From Pyrenophora tritici-repentis (lineage: Eukaryota; Ascomycota; Dothideomycetes; Pleosporales; Pleosporaceae): 64,000 nucleotides of DNA. Position numbers and translations under genes: made by a program. This document shows, piece after piece, positions 1-10,259 of the stretch (positions are counted from its first letter, which is position 1; each line of letters starts with the position of its first letter). Location: assembly GCF_003171515.1 (NCBI RefSeq), contig NC_089391.1:4030001-4094000 (forward strand), written 5' to 3'. The notes below the pieces were generated by a model that saw nothing but the letters and a program-made list of their open reading frames with translations, made no database searches and had not been told where the DNA came from.

Positions 1-1418
1 TTCTTGACTGGACCGCGACTGGTTGGCTTTTTCTTGGGGCTGACTGTAGGGCTTTCGTATCCTTCATCGCTGCTGTCTTCTAGGGCTACACCTTCCATCA
101 TCTTGACGATATCCTCCCTCCATTTCTGCTTCTTTGGAGAGACGATGGGTTTGGTCGGTGAGTGGCGGTCGGTCCAATCATTCACAGCTGCAGGATTCCA
201 GAAAGCATCCAGGCTGGGTCTTCCGTCTATGTCAGCAGCTTTCGGAATGGCAGACTTCTTTTTGGAAGGCGATACAAGTTTAGTTGGGCCAGGGGGAGCC
301 AGTGGGGGTGTTCCTGGTCTCGAAACAGGCGGTGCTTTGCGTGGCGAGCGTTTCTTGGTAGGCGTTGGCGAATATGTAAGTATGGCTAAGGGAGCATTGG
401 ATGCTGAGCTGGTAGGGCGAGATGATGCTGCGAAAGAACTTGACCGGACGTGGGTCGGTTGTGGAAGGACGAAAGATGCTGGTGCCTCTGGCGAATCCGA
501 AAGGTCAATGACTTCCTGCGCCCAATTCGATATGGTACTGTGGCCTTTTCTGTGCGGTGGGCGCATGGACGTTAGGTTCGCTGGCTCTTGGACCGGCGCT
601 GTTGGTTTGAGCTCAGGAATCTTGAACGATGGTTTGCGAGGATGAGCAGCGGCTTGCAAGTCGCTCATATCACCCTCTTCCTCTTCGCTGTCGGACACTA
701 CGCGCCGGGCACGTGGTTGTCGCCGTCGGTTCCTGGTATCCACAATCGCGTCTTCATCTTCTGTATCATCGCTATTATCTGCGACTGGCTCAGCAACTTC
801 TCGCTGAGTTTCCGCTTCCTCATCGCCACACCACAGACTTGTCTCAGCCTCCTCAACTTCCTCGTCTTCCTCAGCTTCGACAGCCTGCTCCTTTGGCTCT
901 TGTCCCCGGCCCCGCGACCGTTCAGCAGCCACTTGTACTTCTGCCTCTGCTACAACTTGAATTGTAGGCTTGCGTGTCTGCTTGTTGACTACACTCTTGG
1001 CAAGGCTTTTCGCGTACATGAGCCTGTCCCTCCTTTCCACATCGACATCTGTTGTCCCGCTTCGGACTCTCCTCTCCCGCTTCTTCTTTTCCGGGCTCGC
1101 TAAGCTCTCGTCACTCAGTTTCCTGAGTAGGCGGCTGTTACTTTCTACCGGTCGCAATACTCGTTGCTTTCGTGGAGTAAGCGCATCTTTGGGTGTCGCT
1201 GTCTTAGGCATGCGAAACGACTGCTCTGTGTCGTCGGCAAAGCTGTCACCGCGTGCTGTGCGCCTCGAGCTCTTTGGAACCAGCACCAAGCTTTCATCGT
1301 CTTGTGATGATGCATATTGTAGAGTGGCTTTCCGGGGACTTGCACGCGTCGCTCTCGCTTCTGTGGGGGGCATAAAAATGGTTGGTTCGTTTGGGCTCGG
1401 TTTACGTAGACGTGCCAT
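1..1418 (-). CDS. N-terminal part of a basic, disordered nuclear protein, possibly SprT-like (runs off left edge)
   Basis: An uninterrupted minus-strand frame opens at the ATG at 1418 (MARLRKPSPNEP...) and stays open for 472 codons to the window edge, so the gene is 3'-truncated. No intron is seen. The visible part is low complexity: many SP/TP and KK/RR motifs, acidic runs (EEEGD, EAEEDEEVEEAE) and a late segment with DGRPSLDAFWNP followed by NDWTDRHSP. I recall a DxFWN...NDWND segment upstream of the metalloprotease-like domain in fungal SprT-like/HMG-box-annotated proteins (GCNA/ACRC type, DNA-protein crosslink or chromatin roles). That recollection is the only basis for the name. The SprT domain itself would lie outside the window, so another disordered chromatin protein is possible. 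Confidence 0.6.
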   Translation of the reverse strand, partial: MARLRKPSPNEPTIFMPPTEARATRASPRKATLQYASSQDDESLVLVPKSSRRTARGDSFADDTEQSFRMPKTATPKDALTPRKQRVLRPVESNSRLLRKLSDESLASPEKKKRERRVRSGTTDVDVERRDRLMYAKSLAKSVVNKQTRKPTIQVVAEAEVQVAAERSRGRGQEPKEQAVEAEEDEEVEEAETSLWCGDEEAETQREVAEPVADNSDDTEDEDAIVDTRNRRRQPRARRVVSDSEEEEGDMSDLQAAAHPRKPSFKIPELKPTAPVQEPANLTSMRPPHRKGHSTISNWAQEVIDLSDSPEAPASFVLPQPTHVRSSSFAASSRPTSSASNAPLAILTYSPTPTKKRSPRKAPPVSRPGTPPLAPPGPTKLVSPSKKKSAIPKAADIDGRPSLDAFWNPAAVNDWTDRHSPTKPIVSPKKQKWREDIVKMMEGVALEDSSDEGYESPTVSPKKKPTSRGPVK

Positions 1419-2022
1419 GTTTGCGATATGCAGGCGTGCAGTATGTATGGATAATTGGGGGTTCAGGTGCACGATTGGTTCTAGGAATGATGATCCCGAA
1501 AGGGTGTTCGCGCTGGCTGGTCGTATTTGTTTTCGCTGGTTGGCCCGGTAACTAAAAGGTCACGTGCATCTCCACGTATCGATGATGCACGAGCACAGGC
1601 GGATTCATCCTTCTAGACATACTTATCCAGCCCTGGCGTATACATGAGATCAACTTTTAATGTACGCCTAGACGACGAGAATATGTATATATCCAATTGA
1701 GATGTAGTCATGACAGATTTGATGTTGCAGGGGCATGCATGTTTCAGTTCAGGCCTTATTCCCTGCATACCATGTGTACCATCAACGCATTTACCGAGTG
1801 TCTAACGAGAAATCATTCATACATTGCATGCTAACCGTCAATAATACAAGCAAACCCAATCAGATCGAGCCTGGTGAACCTTTTACGTGAGGTCCACTAC
1901 TACATCTTCCACAAGCGTCCAGCCCTTCTTCATTCGTCTGATCCACTCACGCGGGGTATTCTGTCGTACTCTATATACATCCCCAACTGTAATCTTTTTG
2001 TTCGCCCTAATCTCCTAAGCAT
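1419..2022. other. Intergenic: promoter of the left-edge gene and 3' flank of aconitase
   Basis: No reading frame with family character is visible. The stretch around 1670-1700 is AT-rich. It should hold the 5' region of the left gene and the 3' UTR of aconitase. Confidence 0.5.
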
Positions 2023-5000
2023 TTACTGCTTGGCGTTCTTGGCCATGGTGTTAAGAGCGCTACCGTTCTTGAACCACTCAATTTGGCCCTCGTTGAAGGT
2101 GTGCGAGAGCTTGATTTGGAATTCCTTGCTGCCATCGGCAGGGTGAACAGTCATGGTCAAGGGCTTTCCGGGAGCAAGCTCGGTGGAAGCCAAGTCAACC
2201 CTGTCGTTGGGGCCAATCTTGTCGTAGTCGGCCGGGTCGGAGAAGGTAAGAGGAAGCATACCCTGCTTCTTCAAGTTGGTCTCATGGATACGGGCGAAGG
2301 AACGGGTAATGATGGCAGCGCCACCCAAGTGCCTGGGCTCAAGCGCAGCGTGCTCACGGGAAGAACCCTCGCCATAGTTCCAGTCACCAATGACAACCCA
2401 CGGGACGCCGTTCTTCTTGTAGTCACGGGCAACGTCGGGAACGGCACCGTATTCACCGTTGAGAGCGTTCTTGACCTTGTTGGCCTCGCCGTTCTCAGCG
2501 TTGATAGCACCAATCAACATGTTGTTGGAAATGTTGTCCAAGTGTCCACGGTACTTCAACCAGGGACCGGCCATGGAGATGTGGTCAGTGGTAGTCTTTC
2601 CCTGGCACTTGATAAGGATGGGGAGGTTCTTTGCATCTTTACCGTCCCAGGCGGAGAAAGGAGACAGAAGCTGGAGGCGGTCCGAGGTAGGGGAGACAGC
2701 GACGGAGACGGAAGCACGGTCCTCGGGGGGAGCCTGGTAGGTGTCTTGACCGGGGTCGTAGCCGTTGGCAGGAAGACCGGCACCGGTGGGCTCCTTGAGC
2801 TTGAACTTCTTGCCGTCGGCTCCGGTCAGCTCATCTGTAAGTGGGTTGAAGTTCAAGGTTCCGGCGATGGTCATAGCGACGACGAGGTCAGGCGAAGTGA
2901 CGAAGGAGTGGGTGGCGGGGTTGGCGTCGTTACGTCCTGTGAAGTTACGGTTGTAGGACGAGATGATGGAGTTGGCTTGGCCTGGATTTAGTTAGTAGAT
3001 GTCCGTTGCAGTCTACATTCAATACATACCCTTCTTTACATCTTTGCGATCCCACTGCCCTGTTTAATCATTAGTTACTAGTCTAAACATAGATAAACGT
3101 GAACGCGAATACGCAATTAATTGAGAGATAAGAGAAGAGGAAAGTGCACCATCAACATCTGAAGCACCACAAGTCAATGGAGAAGCCATGGTAGAAGCGA
3201 GGTCATCCATGAGCGTGAAGTCCGACACACCATCGAAACCGAAGGAGTAGCCAGCCGTTGGTGTGTTATAGTCATGAACGTCCAGATTAATGGGCGCGTC
3301 GCGGGTACCGTATGGGGCCGTAGAGTCCGACGTACCATCATCGGTACCCATGGCAGAGCTTGTCGTTGGGGTGTCGTAGTCGTCAACGATGTCCCGATCG
3401 ATGGGCATGCAGCGGCCATCATATGGCATGATGGCATCCGGGGCATCGTTGAGGTTGGTGGTGGACCCAGTTGCTAGTGCATTTTCGTCTTGACCATCAT
3501 CCAAGGTGACTGGACTATCACTGGTTTCAGATGGCGTGACAGCGACAGAAACACCTGGGGTGATGATACCACCCTTGGCAGTTGGCTTGAAATGCGACAT
3601 AAATGCCTAAGACGAAGAAGATGGCGCTGGGAGAGCATGCGTGGGATTGTTGAAGAGCCATTTGCGATTCAACTCTCTCCAAACGCGACGCATCGCAATG
3701 ACATAGCGCGATGAGTCCATATGATGTGGGGCATTCATCCCCTTCATGCAGATGCAAGAAGCATGGAGGATGAGAGATGGCTTGCTTGAATCCTCAAGAG
3801 TGCAAGGTTCAAGGCTACGCCATATGAGCCCGAAAGTGGTGGTTGCAGCAGGGAATTCAGCGGTGAGTCCAGGTGAGTTGAAGGTGGTAGATCCAGTGAT
3901 GTGTCCAGTCAAGTCCATAGATAATATGGCTACTTCAGATGCTGACGGTGTTTCAAGTACAAACCTTGCATATACAAACCTTGGGGTATAAGGGGAGAAG
4001 GAGAACACAAAGCAATCAAGAGAATGAAAGGGAGTAATTACCTGCACACAGTTAGCAGTGAGCAGGAAAAGTTGTGACAATGAAGCCGAGAGGCCTTCGT
4101 GACACTTTACAGTATGTATATAATATGTAAAGTATCGCAAAGGACTCCAAACTCAGAATTGATGAAATGGGAGACGAACCGATACAAGGCCTACGTTTCG
4201 ATTAGTACAAGCCATCAGATAGGTTCAGAGATAACGACTTACCCGCAAGCGTTTGCGAGGACCATGCCACCAAACTCCTCAAAGGTCTTGAGCTGACCAT
4301 CACGAGCAATGGTAGCCCTGATCTGTTCGGAACCGGGGGTGACGGTGAAAAGGGACTTGGCCTTGACACCGTGAGCCATGGCATCCTCAGCGATGGAGGC
4401 AGCACGGCTCATGTCCTCGTATGAGGAGTTTGTGCAAGAGCCGATAAGACCGACCTTGAGCTCCTCAGGCCAGTTGTTGGCCTTGACAGCCTCCTTAAAC
4501 TTGCTGATGGGTGTAGCCAGATCGGGGGTGAAGGGACCGTTGATGTGGGGCTCGAGCTCGTCAAGGTTGATCTCAATGAGCTCGTCGTACTGGGCACCCT
4601 CATCCTCGCGGAGCTGGGAAGCATATTCGCGGGAGAAATCACCAATGTCGCGACGCTTGGTCGCAGCGAGGTAGTCGTACATGCGGTCGTTGAAGGGGAA
4701 GACTGAGGTGGTGGCACCAATCTCAGCACCCATGTTGCAGATGGTGGCCATGCCGGTGCAGGACAAGCTCTCGGTACCGGGTCCGTGGTATTCGACGATA
4801 GCACCAGTTCCACCCTTAACAGTGAGGATACCGGCGACCTTGAGAATGATGTCTGTGCGCCATGTTAGCATATTTTTGTTGTGTGTGGGCTATTTGGATA
4901 CATACCCTTGGGAGCAGTCCAGCCGGACAGCTTTCCGGTCAGCTTAACACCAATAACCTTGGGAGCCTTGAGCTCCCAGGGGAGACCAGCCATGACATCG

Positions 5001-5641
5001 ACGGCATCAGCACCACCGACACCAATAGCAGCCATACCGAGACCACCAGCGTTGGGAGTGTGCGAGTCAGTACCGATGAGGAGAGCACCAGGGAAAGCGT
5101 AATTCTCAAGCACAATCTGGTGAATGATACCAGAGCCGGGCTTCCAGAAACCAATGTTGTACTTTGCGCAAGAAGTCGACAAGAAGTTGTAGACCTCTTT
5201 GTTGATCTCGTTGGCGCGGGCCAAATCCTTCTCACCACCGACCTGAGCCTCGATGAGATGGTCGCAGTGGACGGTAGTGGGAGTAGCAACCGAAGGCAGA
5301 CCAGCTGACATGAATTGGAGAATAGCCATTTGAGCAGTGGCATCCTGGCAAGCTACACGGTCGGGACGGAGCTTGAGGTAGCTGGAGCCGCGCTCAATCT
5401 CTTGACCGTGGGGGTCGTCCAAGTGGGAGTAGAGAATCTTCTCGGCAAAAGTGAGGGGGCGGTTCAATCGCGAGCGGACAATGTTGAGGTTGTCGTTCAT
5501 CTGCTTGTAGTTGATGTAGTGGCCTTTCTCCCAGTTTGTCATTTCGACCTTGCGGGAGAGAGCAGCATCGCTGACAGTAGCCAATTGCCTGCGCGAAGCA
5601 AGGCTCTGGCCCAAGCGGCCAAGCCTAGAGAACTTCTGCAT
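2023..5641 (-). CDS. ACO1: Aconitate hydratase, mitochondrial (5 exons, one of 11 nt)
   Basis: Aconitase interconverts citrate and isocitrate in the mitochondrial TCA cycle, using a [4Fe-4S] cluster. I assemble exons 5641-4906, 4852-4243, 4190-4180, 3059-3030 and 2981-2023, 2346 nt in total, giving 781 residues, the usual fungal length. The N-terminus ([12 protein letters not shown], Arg-rich, no acids for about 24 residues) looks like a mitochondrial presequence. Cluster ligands are Cys385 (GSCTNSS), Cys448 and Cys451 (ANACGPCIGQW). The codons for P450-C451-I452 exist only on the 11-nt exon, whose upstream 52-nt intron carries a TACTAAT branch site. Other visible signatures are [11 protein letters not shown] and [23 protein letters not shown]. 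The third intron is about 1.12 kb, very long for this genome, with a weak GTTCGT donor and an ORF inside (separate entry). Confidence 0.96.
3064..3600 (-). CDS. Doubtful 178-codon ORF nested in the long aconitase intron
   Basis: This ORF has an ATG ([11 protein letters not shown]...) and lies wholly inside aconitase intron 3, on the same strand. Its TAA overlaps the intron's acceptor region. The frame directly upstream is also open back to about 4140, interrupted only by one TAG at 3609-3607, so about 360 codons are open with one stop. The protein is Ser/Thr/Asp-rich, with no signal peptide or membrane segment. It contains two imperfect copies of a ~35-residue unit ([21 protein letters not shown] and [20 protein letters not shown], shared pattern PYxxRxxPIxxDxxDYxTPT). 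I recognise no family. It could be a nested gene, the remains of one, or chance. Confidence 0.3.
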   Translation of the reverse strand: MSHFKPTAKGGIITPGVSVAVTPSETSDSPVTLDDGQDENALATGSTTNLNDAPDAIMPYDGRCMPIDRDIVDDYDTPTTSSAMGTDDGTSDSTAPYGTRDAPINLDVHDYNTPTAGYSFGFDGVSDFTLMDDLASTMASPLTCGASDVDGALSSSLISQLIAYSRSRLSMFRLVTND

Positions 5642-5753
5642 GGTGAAGTTTGGTGAGGATGGAGTGGAGAGAGGAGGGATGGAGGAAGTGGAGGAAAAGA
5701 AGGTCAGAAGCTGCCACGAGTTGGGCGATAACTAATGGCGAACTGGAATGTGG

Positions 5754-5760
5754 TGATTGG
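5754..5760 (-). promoter_or_regulatory. CCAAT box upstream of aconitase
   Basis: CCAATCA is read on the minus strand about 115 nt before the aconitase ATG. In aspergilli the CCAAT-binding complex with HapX represses iron-consuming genes such as aconitase during iron starvation. A role here is inference from that knowledge and position alone. Confidence 0.35.
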
Positions 5761-6091
5761 TTCGTCTAGCCCCAGCTTGGTGCGGAATACCTCGGCGCCA
5801 GCGCAAAACAGGACGGCAGCGCCTTTCCGTGGGCCCGAAGTTTCACGTGTTGGCCGTGGTGGCGGCGTAATTGGCATGGAATTATGGGGAAAGATGGTTA
5901 TCCGGCGGTTATCCGGTGTGTGTCTGGGCTTGTGATTGTGCTTTGGAGCTTCAATGTTGGTACGTAGAGGGGGAGGGTTGAGTTCATGCAGACGTCATAT
6001 CCCGCACCCGTTCACCACCGACCCCGCCCGCTCCTTGAGCCTGTGCAACTGATTGGCGTTTTGATAAGCACAGTAGCATTACACATGTCTT

Positions 6092-6092
<1 letters not shown>

Positions 6093-6134
<42 letters not shown>
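6093..6134 (+). repeat. (CAG)14 trinucleotide repeat
   Basis: Fourteen uninterrupted CAG units lie about 305 bp upstream of the BUD20-like ATG, so the tract is promoter or 5' leader sequence. It is likely to vary in length between isolates. Confidence 0.95.
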
Positions 6135-6137
<3 letters not shown>

Positions 6138-6439
6138 CAAGCTTGCAAAGTCAATTCTTCCAGCTCCGTGTGCGTGTGCATGTGCGTGTGTGCGGCATTT
6201 CCGTCGCAGCAGCCCGCGCCGGCGTCAGCCAGACAGGCCTGCAGACCGGTGGCTCTGGAGCAGTGTTGCATGTACCAGACTCGCTTTGGGCCTAGCCCCA
6301 AAAGACTTTCTGACCTGCAGACACGCACACGGGCCATGGTCGGCAATCCGTCTCCACACAGCCCAAGGAACTTTCTCTATAGCCGATATTTCAAGACTTG
6401 ACACGGATAACCGACGGCCGCGGATCCAGCCAGCCCATC

Positions 6440-6858
6440 ATGCCAGCTATACGTGGACAGGACTCCAAGAAGAAGACGCGTCGTCATACGCGCGACCTCG
6501 ACCAGATTCACGCTGACTTGCGCGACGAGAAGCACTTGGCCCAGTTCAAGGATGCAAAGCCCATAGAAGACTTGCCTGGTTTGGGCCAGTATTACTGCAA
6601 AGAATGCGCAAAGTTTTTCGAGAGCGATGGCAATTTTGTCGCCCACCAAAAGGGCAAGGTGCACAAGCGGAGGTGAGGGTATTGCTCTACGACTGCCAGG
6701 AAGGTGACTGACGAAATTTCAGAGTGAAGCAACTTCGCGAAGAACCCTATTCCATCAAAGAAGCAGAGGCCGGCATGGGCTTCACCACCAACAACGGAAA
6801 GCGCACAACGTTGCCCGCAGCCCCAATGGAAGTCGACCAGGTTGCGACGACTGGATGA
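6440..6858 (+). CDS. BUD20: Bud20/ZNF593-type zinc finger, pre-60S shuttling factor
   Basis: Two exons (6440-6672, 6723-6858) encode 122 residues. The protein starts with a basic region (MPAIRGQDSKKKTRRHTRDLDQ), continues through KPIEDLPGLGQYYC, and has one C2H2 zinc finger (Cys53, Cys56, His69, His75) ending in HQKGKVHKRRVK, then a short tail. This order and length match Bud20 of yeast and ZNF593 of animals. Family knowledge: Bud20 is a nuclear shuttling protein that rides on pre-60S ribosomal particles and helps their export. The ATG was chosen because the conserved block begins there and the upstream frame has no ATG with family likeness. The intron is 50 nt with a GTGAGG donor. Confidence 0.9.
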
Positions 6859-7427
6859 TTGCGCGTAAACTCTGCAGCACGACTATATTAGACTGTGGAC
6901 GCGACTGTCTGAGCGCCTTGATGTCCACACACAGGCTGGAGAGAAGGAAGACATGATACGCTATTGAGCAGCCAGCAACGTGTCGCGGACTTGGGACAAA
7001 AGCATTGCATTGCATGGCGTTCAAAATGGAAACTGGGGCATATAGAGACGCCGAATGTTCAGATGATACCCCACGCTGGAATTGAAATACTATCGTTTTT
7101 GACAGCTGAAGAAGATGCTATATACATGATCCTCCAGCGCGTCGTGCGCATCCACCGTGTCGCATGTGAAGTAAAAAAAATCATATGCCATGTACGCAAG
7201 TCATGACGATATATGTAAACATTCACTATACCAAAATCATATCAAAAACATTTATCCTGCGTTGTGCTACCTGGGCTAGGTACCCATATCAGTGGTGCCT
7301 GAAGCTGCCTGTAGCTACCTAACACAACCCTCACCACAACCAACGCCAAATCCACAACATAAGAACCCACACTCCAGCACGACATCCGAAACATCCTACA
7401 CATCCCAAACACCCCCCGACAACAACC
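6859..7427. other. Intergenic between BUD20 and MOG1
   Basis: Nothing coding is supported. A C-rich stretch at about 7365-7425 directly precedes the MOG1 ATG and is probably 5' leader. Confidence 0.5.
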
Positions 7428-8244
7428 ATGGAATTCACAAATACCCCCCTCTACGGCGGCGCTATAACTGTCGACCTCCCCTCCAGCTTTGCCGACGCAT
7501 CGTAAGTTTTCCCATAACCAATTTCCCCCCCACATCCCGGTACCTTTTTCCCTTGGCAACATCTACGCAAGCATGATCCCTCGCCATATCCGAAATTACC
7601 CCCTTGCGCTCCTTCAAGCTATCCCATACTAAACTCGATGCAGACAAATCCGCCAAATCCCCGATAACCAAGAAGTCTACCTCGACAACAGCGGATACTC
7701 ATCTATAGTAGTTGAGATCCTGGAATACGTGGACAAATCCAGTGATGAAGAGGCGTTGCAGTACCATTTTGCCGATTTGGTAGATGGAACGGATGATGCA
7801 ACGACGGTGGTTGAGCAAGTTGGTGCGAGCATGAAGAGTTTGCCGTATGTTACTTTGTTTCCTCACTTGTGTGTCTTCTATCGGGGGTGGGAAAAGTACT
7901 GTTTTCGTGGAAACTGTACCACGATTACTAAAGAAGATCGCTAATATCCTCCCTACAGATCAACCCCCCTCTTAACCCTCTCTTTTGTGCAAACTCCTCC
8001 ATCAATCAACCCCCATCCTAACCGCAAAACCCCGGAATACACATTTATCCACCTCCTTCTTCTTCGTCTCAAAGAGCAGGAGACAGATATCTTGATTACC
8101 ATCAATGTGCCCCATTATCCCGGTGAATACGAGAAGCCTGCTATGGGACAGCAAGAGACGGAGCTGATGAGGAGTAGTAAGCTGGTCAGGGAGAAGGTCT
8201 TGGAGACGTTTGAGGTCAAGGAGTGGGGCTTGTTTGAGGGATGA
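7428..8244 (+). CDS. MOG1: Mog1-family Ran-binding nuclear import factor
   Basis: Three exons (7428-7501, 7644-7844, 7959-8244) give 186 residues. The protein begins MEFTNTPLYGGAITVDLPSSFADAS and continues QIRQIPDNQEVYLD, which is the family signature: LYGGA at the start, then a PDxQEV(Y/F) block. It ends with a strand-helix region containing DILITINVPHY. Mog1 binds the GTPase Ran and promotes nucleotide release, supporting nuclear protein import (known for the family). Both introns are longer than usual here (142 and 114 nt). The ATG sits in good context (CAACCATGG). Confidence 0.9.
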
Positions 8245-8658
8245 TGGGGATTGTGAGGGACTGAAGTGGATCAGGGCAAGGGAAGATGTAAATTTGAGAA
8301 TTAGAGGGATGAGTATGTGTCAAGACTTGGATAGCAATAACCAACATGAATGTCTCGTAACAGTAACATATACATGCTACTACTAGAGGCGTGTTCATAG
8401 ACCCGAATCTCTTCCTCACTTTCTTGCAAGTAGCTCAAATCTATCACTCATATGTGACTAGATCTTGTTTCCAACTACAAGTTCCTCATGATTCGTACCA
8501 GTCATTATTATGTCTTGGGTATAGTCCACGCTGTTATTCATTTTTCACATGCATGCCAACATCGTGTTCGTATACTCCCTTTCCTAAAACGCCATCGCTG
8601 TAAGAAAAATGATTTTACCATCCTGATACATCAAACCCATGTAGCCATACGTCATCAT
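8245..8658. other. Convergent 3' flanks of MOG1 and the SPT10-like gene
   Basis: The genes end facing each other over about 410 bp. I see no gene or repeat here. Confidence 0.5.
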
Positions 8659-10259
8659 TTAGTTGTACTGATTAGCCCGGTTCAACCTTCTCCGCATTTC
8701 CTCGGCAGCAGTGGGCGCCCGCTCATTCAAGCTTGGATCAACATGCTGCTCGAGATGGCCTAACTGCGGCAAACTGTTCGCACTTTGAGCAGCGAGGAAC
8801 GGCGAAGGCGGAAGATCTGCAAGACTGTTCACAGTTTGTACATCCTCCATGAGCGCGGGATCGACCGGCATATCGTACTGGTTGTGTTGTGAAAACCGTC
8901 CAAAGGAACCCTGGTGCTGTGAGGCTTCAAGTTGGAGCTGGGAACTCGGCGAGTCGGAGCGACGTGGAGGCTGAGATGGTGAAAAGAGGCTCGGCGGGGT
9001 GGGAGTTAGTGGGGGTTGAGTGTTGGTAGAATGTAAGAAGCTTGAGCTCGATCGTCCTTCTGCTCGCGCCTGGTTTTGTCCCTGTCGCATGGCAGAAAGG
9101 CCCTTGTTCATCTCACTGCATACAGGACAGTTACGAATGACCTGACTGACTGTCTCCTTTATGCGAACCCAATGATATATCTCCGCAATGGCTGCAGTTG
9201 TCTTATTAATACCACCATGGTGTTTGTGATGTATCTCCCGCGCAAGCTCGTATTGCTGCTTGGGGTCCGGAATGACTTCTTTGCCTTTGAGCCACAATCT
9301 GTCAGGCTCGTCGTCTTTGCCAGGTGTGAGCTTGTAGTGCGTCGCCGCACTACGGAGACGGCTTTTCTCCGCTCTATCGGCACCATTTGGGTATTTACCG
9401 TTCTTTAAATAGAAGCGGATCTTGTCAAAGCGTTCCTCTGACACGAATTCGTCATCTTGACCCAAGTCACGCCCATATATAATGGCATCAACCAGTTCAC
9501 CAGGATACGACTTGAGGTTACCGCAGCCTTTGACACGACCGATGCGCTTGAAGCCGAGAGCATCCCATATACGACAGGAAGCGACATTGGTTTCGTATAC
9601 GAGGTTAAAGACGGAGTAGGTGTAGCCCTAGACATGTCAGCCAAGTTCTGTATAGCCCGAGTTATGAATCTCACCAGCTTAGGAGCCCAGTCCAGATATG
9701 TCTCGCCCATCAAGCGACCAACGCCCCGATTACGCGATGCATCCGTGACTAGAAACCCGCCGTTGCAGACATGGCTCGACCGTCCTGGATAGTTGGGCTT
9801 GATGTAGAAACTCCCTAAGCACTCCCTTTCCCAGTCGCAACCTTGGCGCGCCATCTCGTGCAGTGCTCTCCCATCTTGTATTTCGCCGATCAGCATGATA
9901 GCGCCAAAGACGCCGAACCAGTATGGACCAAAGTCGTCGAGAGAAAGCGGCTCAACCATAGGGTACGTGTCGCCCTTTTCAATCTCGCGGCCTAATTGGT
10001 CGCATAGATATGCCAACAGTGTGAGAGGTACTTGATTCGGCGCAGAAAAGGGTATAATGGTCGCGGTAGTGACACGGTCGCGCAGGATCACTTGACCCGG
10101 GGCAATGCCCACAGGTAGCGGGCCACCAGGCGGGGGATACGGCACGTCGCCCGACGTTCTGTATACGACAGGCGCACTCGGATCATCTAGCATTGCAGGC
10201 ATCGCGGGCGGACGGACGTGGGCGATAGAGTTTGAGTTGTCCTGATACGCGATTAGCAT
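8659..10259 (-). CDS. SPT10: Spt10-like GNAT acetyltransferase with integrase-type H2C2 zinc domain
   Basis: Two exons (10259-9675, 9627-8659; 47-nt intron) give 517 residues. The first half (about residues 90-245) is a GNAT N-acetyltransferase: GSFYIKPNYPGRSSHVCNGGFLV, then the acetyl-CoA-loop-like RNRGVGRLMG, and after the splice GYTYSVFNLVYETN and IWDALGFKRIGRVKG. About residues 310-370 form an H2C2 zinc module like that of retroviral/retrotransposon integrases: His328, His332, Cys362, Cys365 (REIHHKHHGG...RNCPVCSEMNKG). This pairing is diagnostic of yeast Spt10, which binds histone-gene upstream elements through the integrase-like finger and activates histone transcription. The last 150 residues are disordered (Pro/Ser/Gln). 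A CCAATCA box lies about 280 bp upstream of the ATG. Confidence 0.88.

Larger units (their letters stand above)
5642..6439. other. Divergent promoter region between aconitase and BUD20
   Basis: The aconitase and BUD20-like genes are transcribed away from each other across about 800 bp. Besides the CCAAT box and the CAG tract listed separately, there is a GT/GC-alternating stretch at about 6169-6195. The serine-repeat frame seen here is only the CAG tract read in frame and is not taken as a gene. Confidence 0.6.

Noticed and set aside
2083..2991. 302-codon plus-strand ORF opposite the aconitase last exon
   Set aside because: It is the antisense shadow of a strongly conserved exon; its Gly/Val-rich composition follows from the codon bias of the real strand.
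5986..6516. Polyserine ORF over the CAG tract
   Set aside because: The repeat read in frame; it runs into the BUD20 coding region in another frame and has no other structure.
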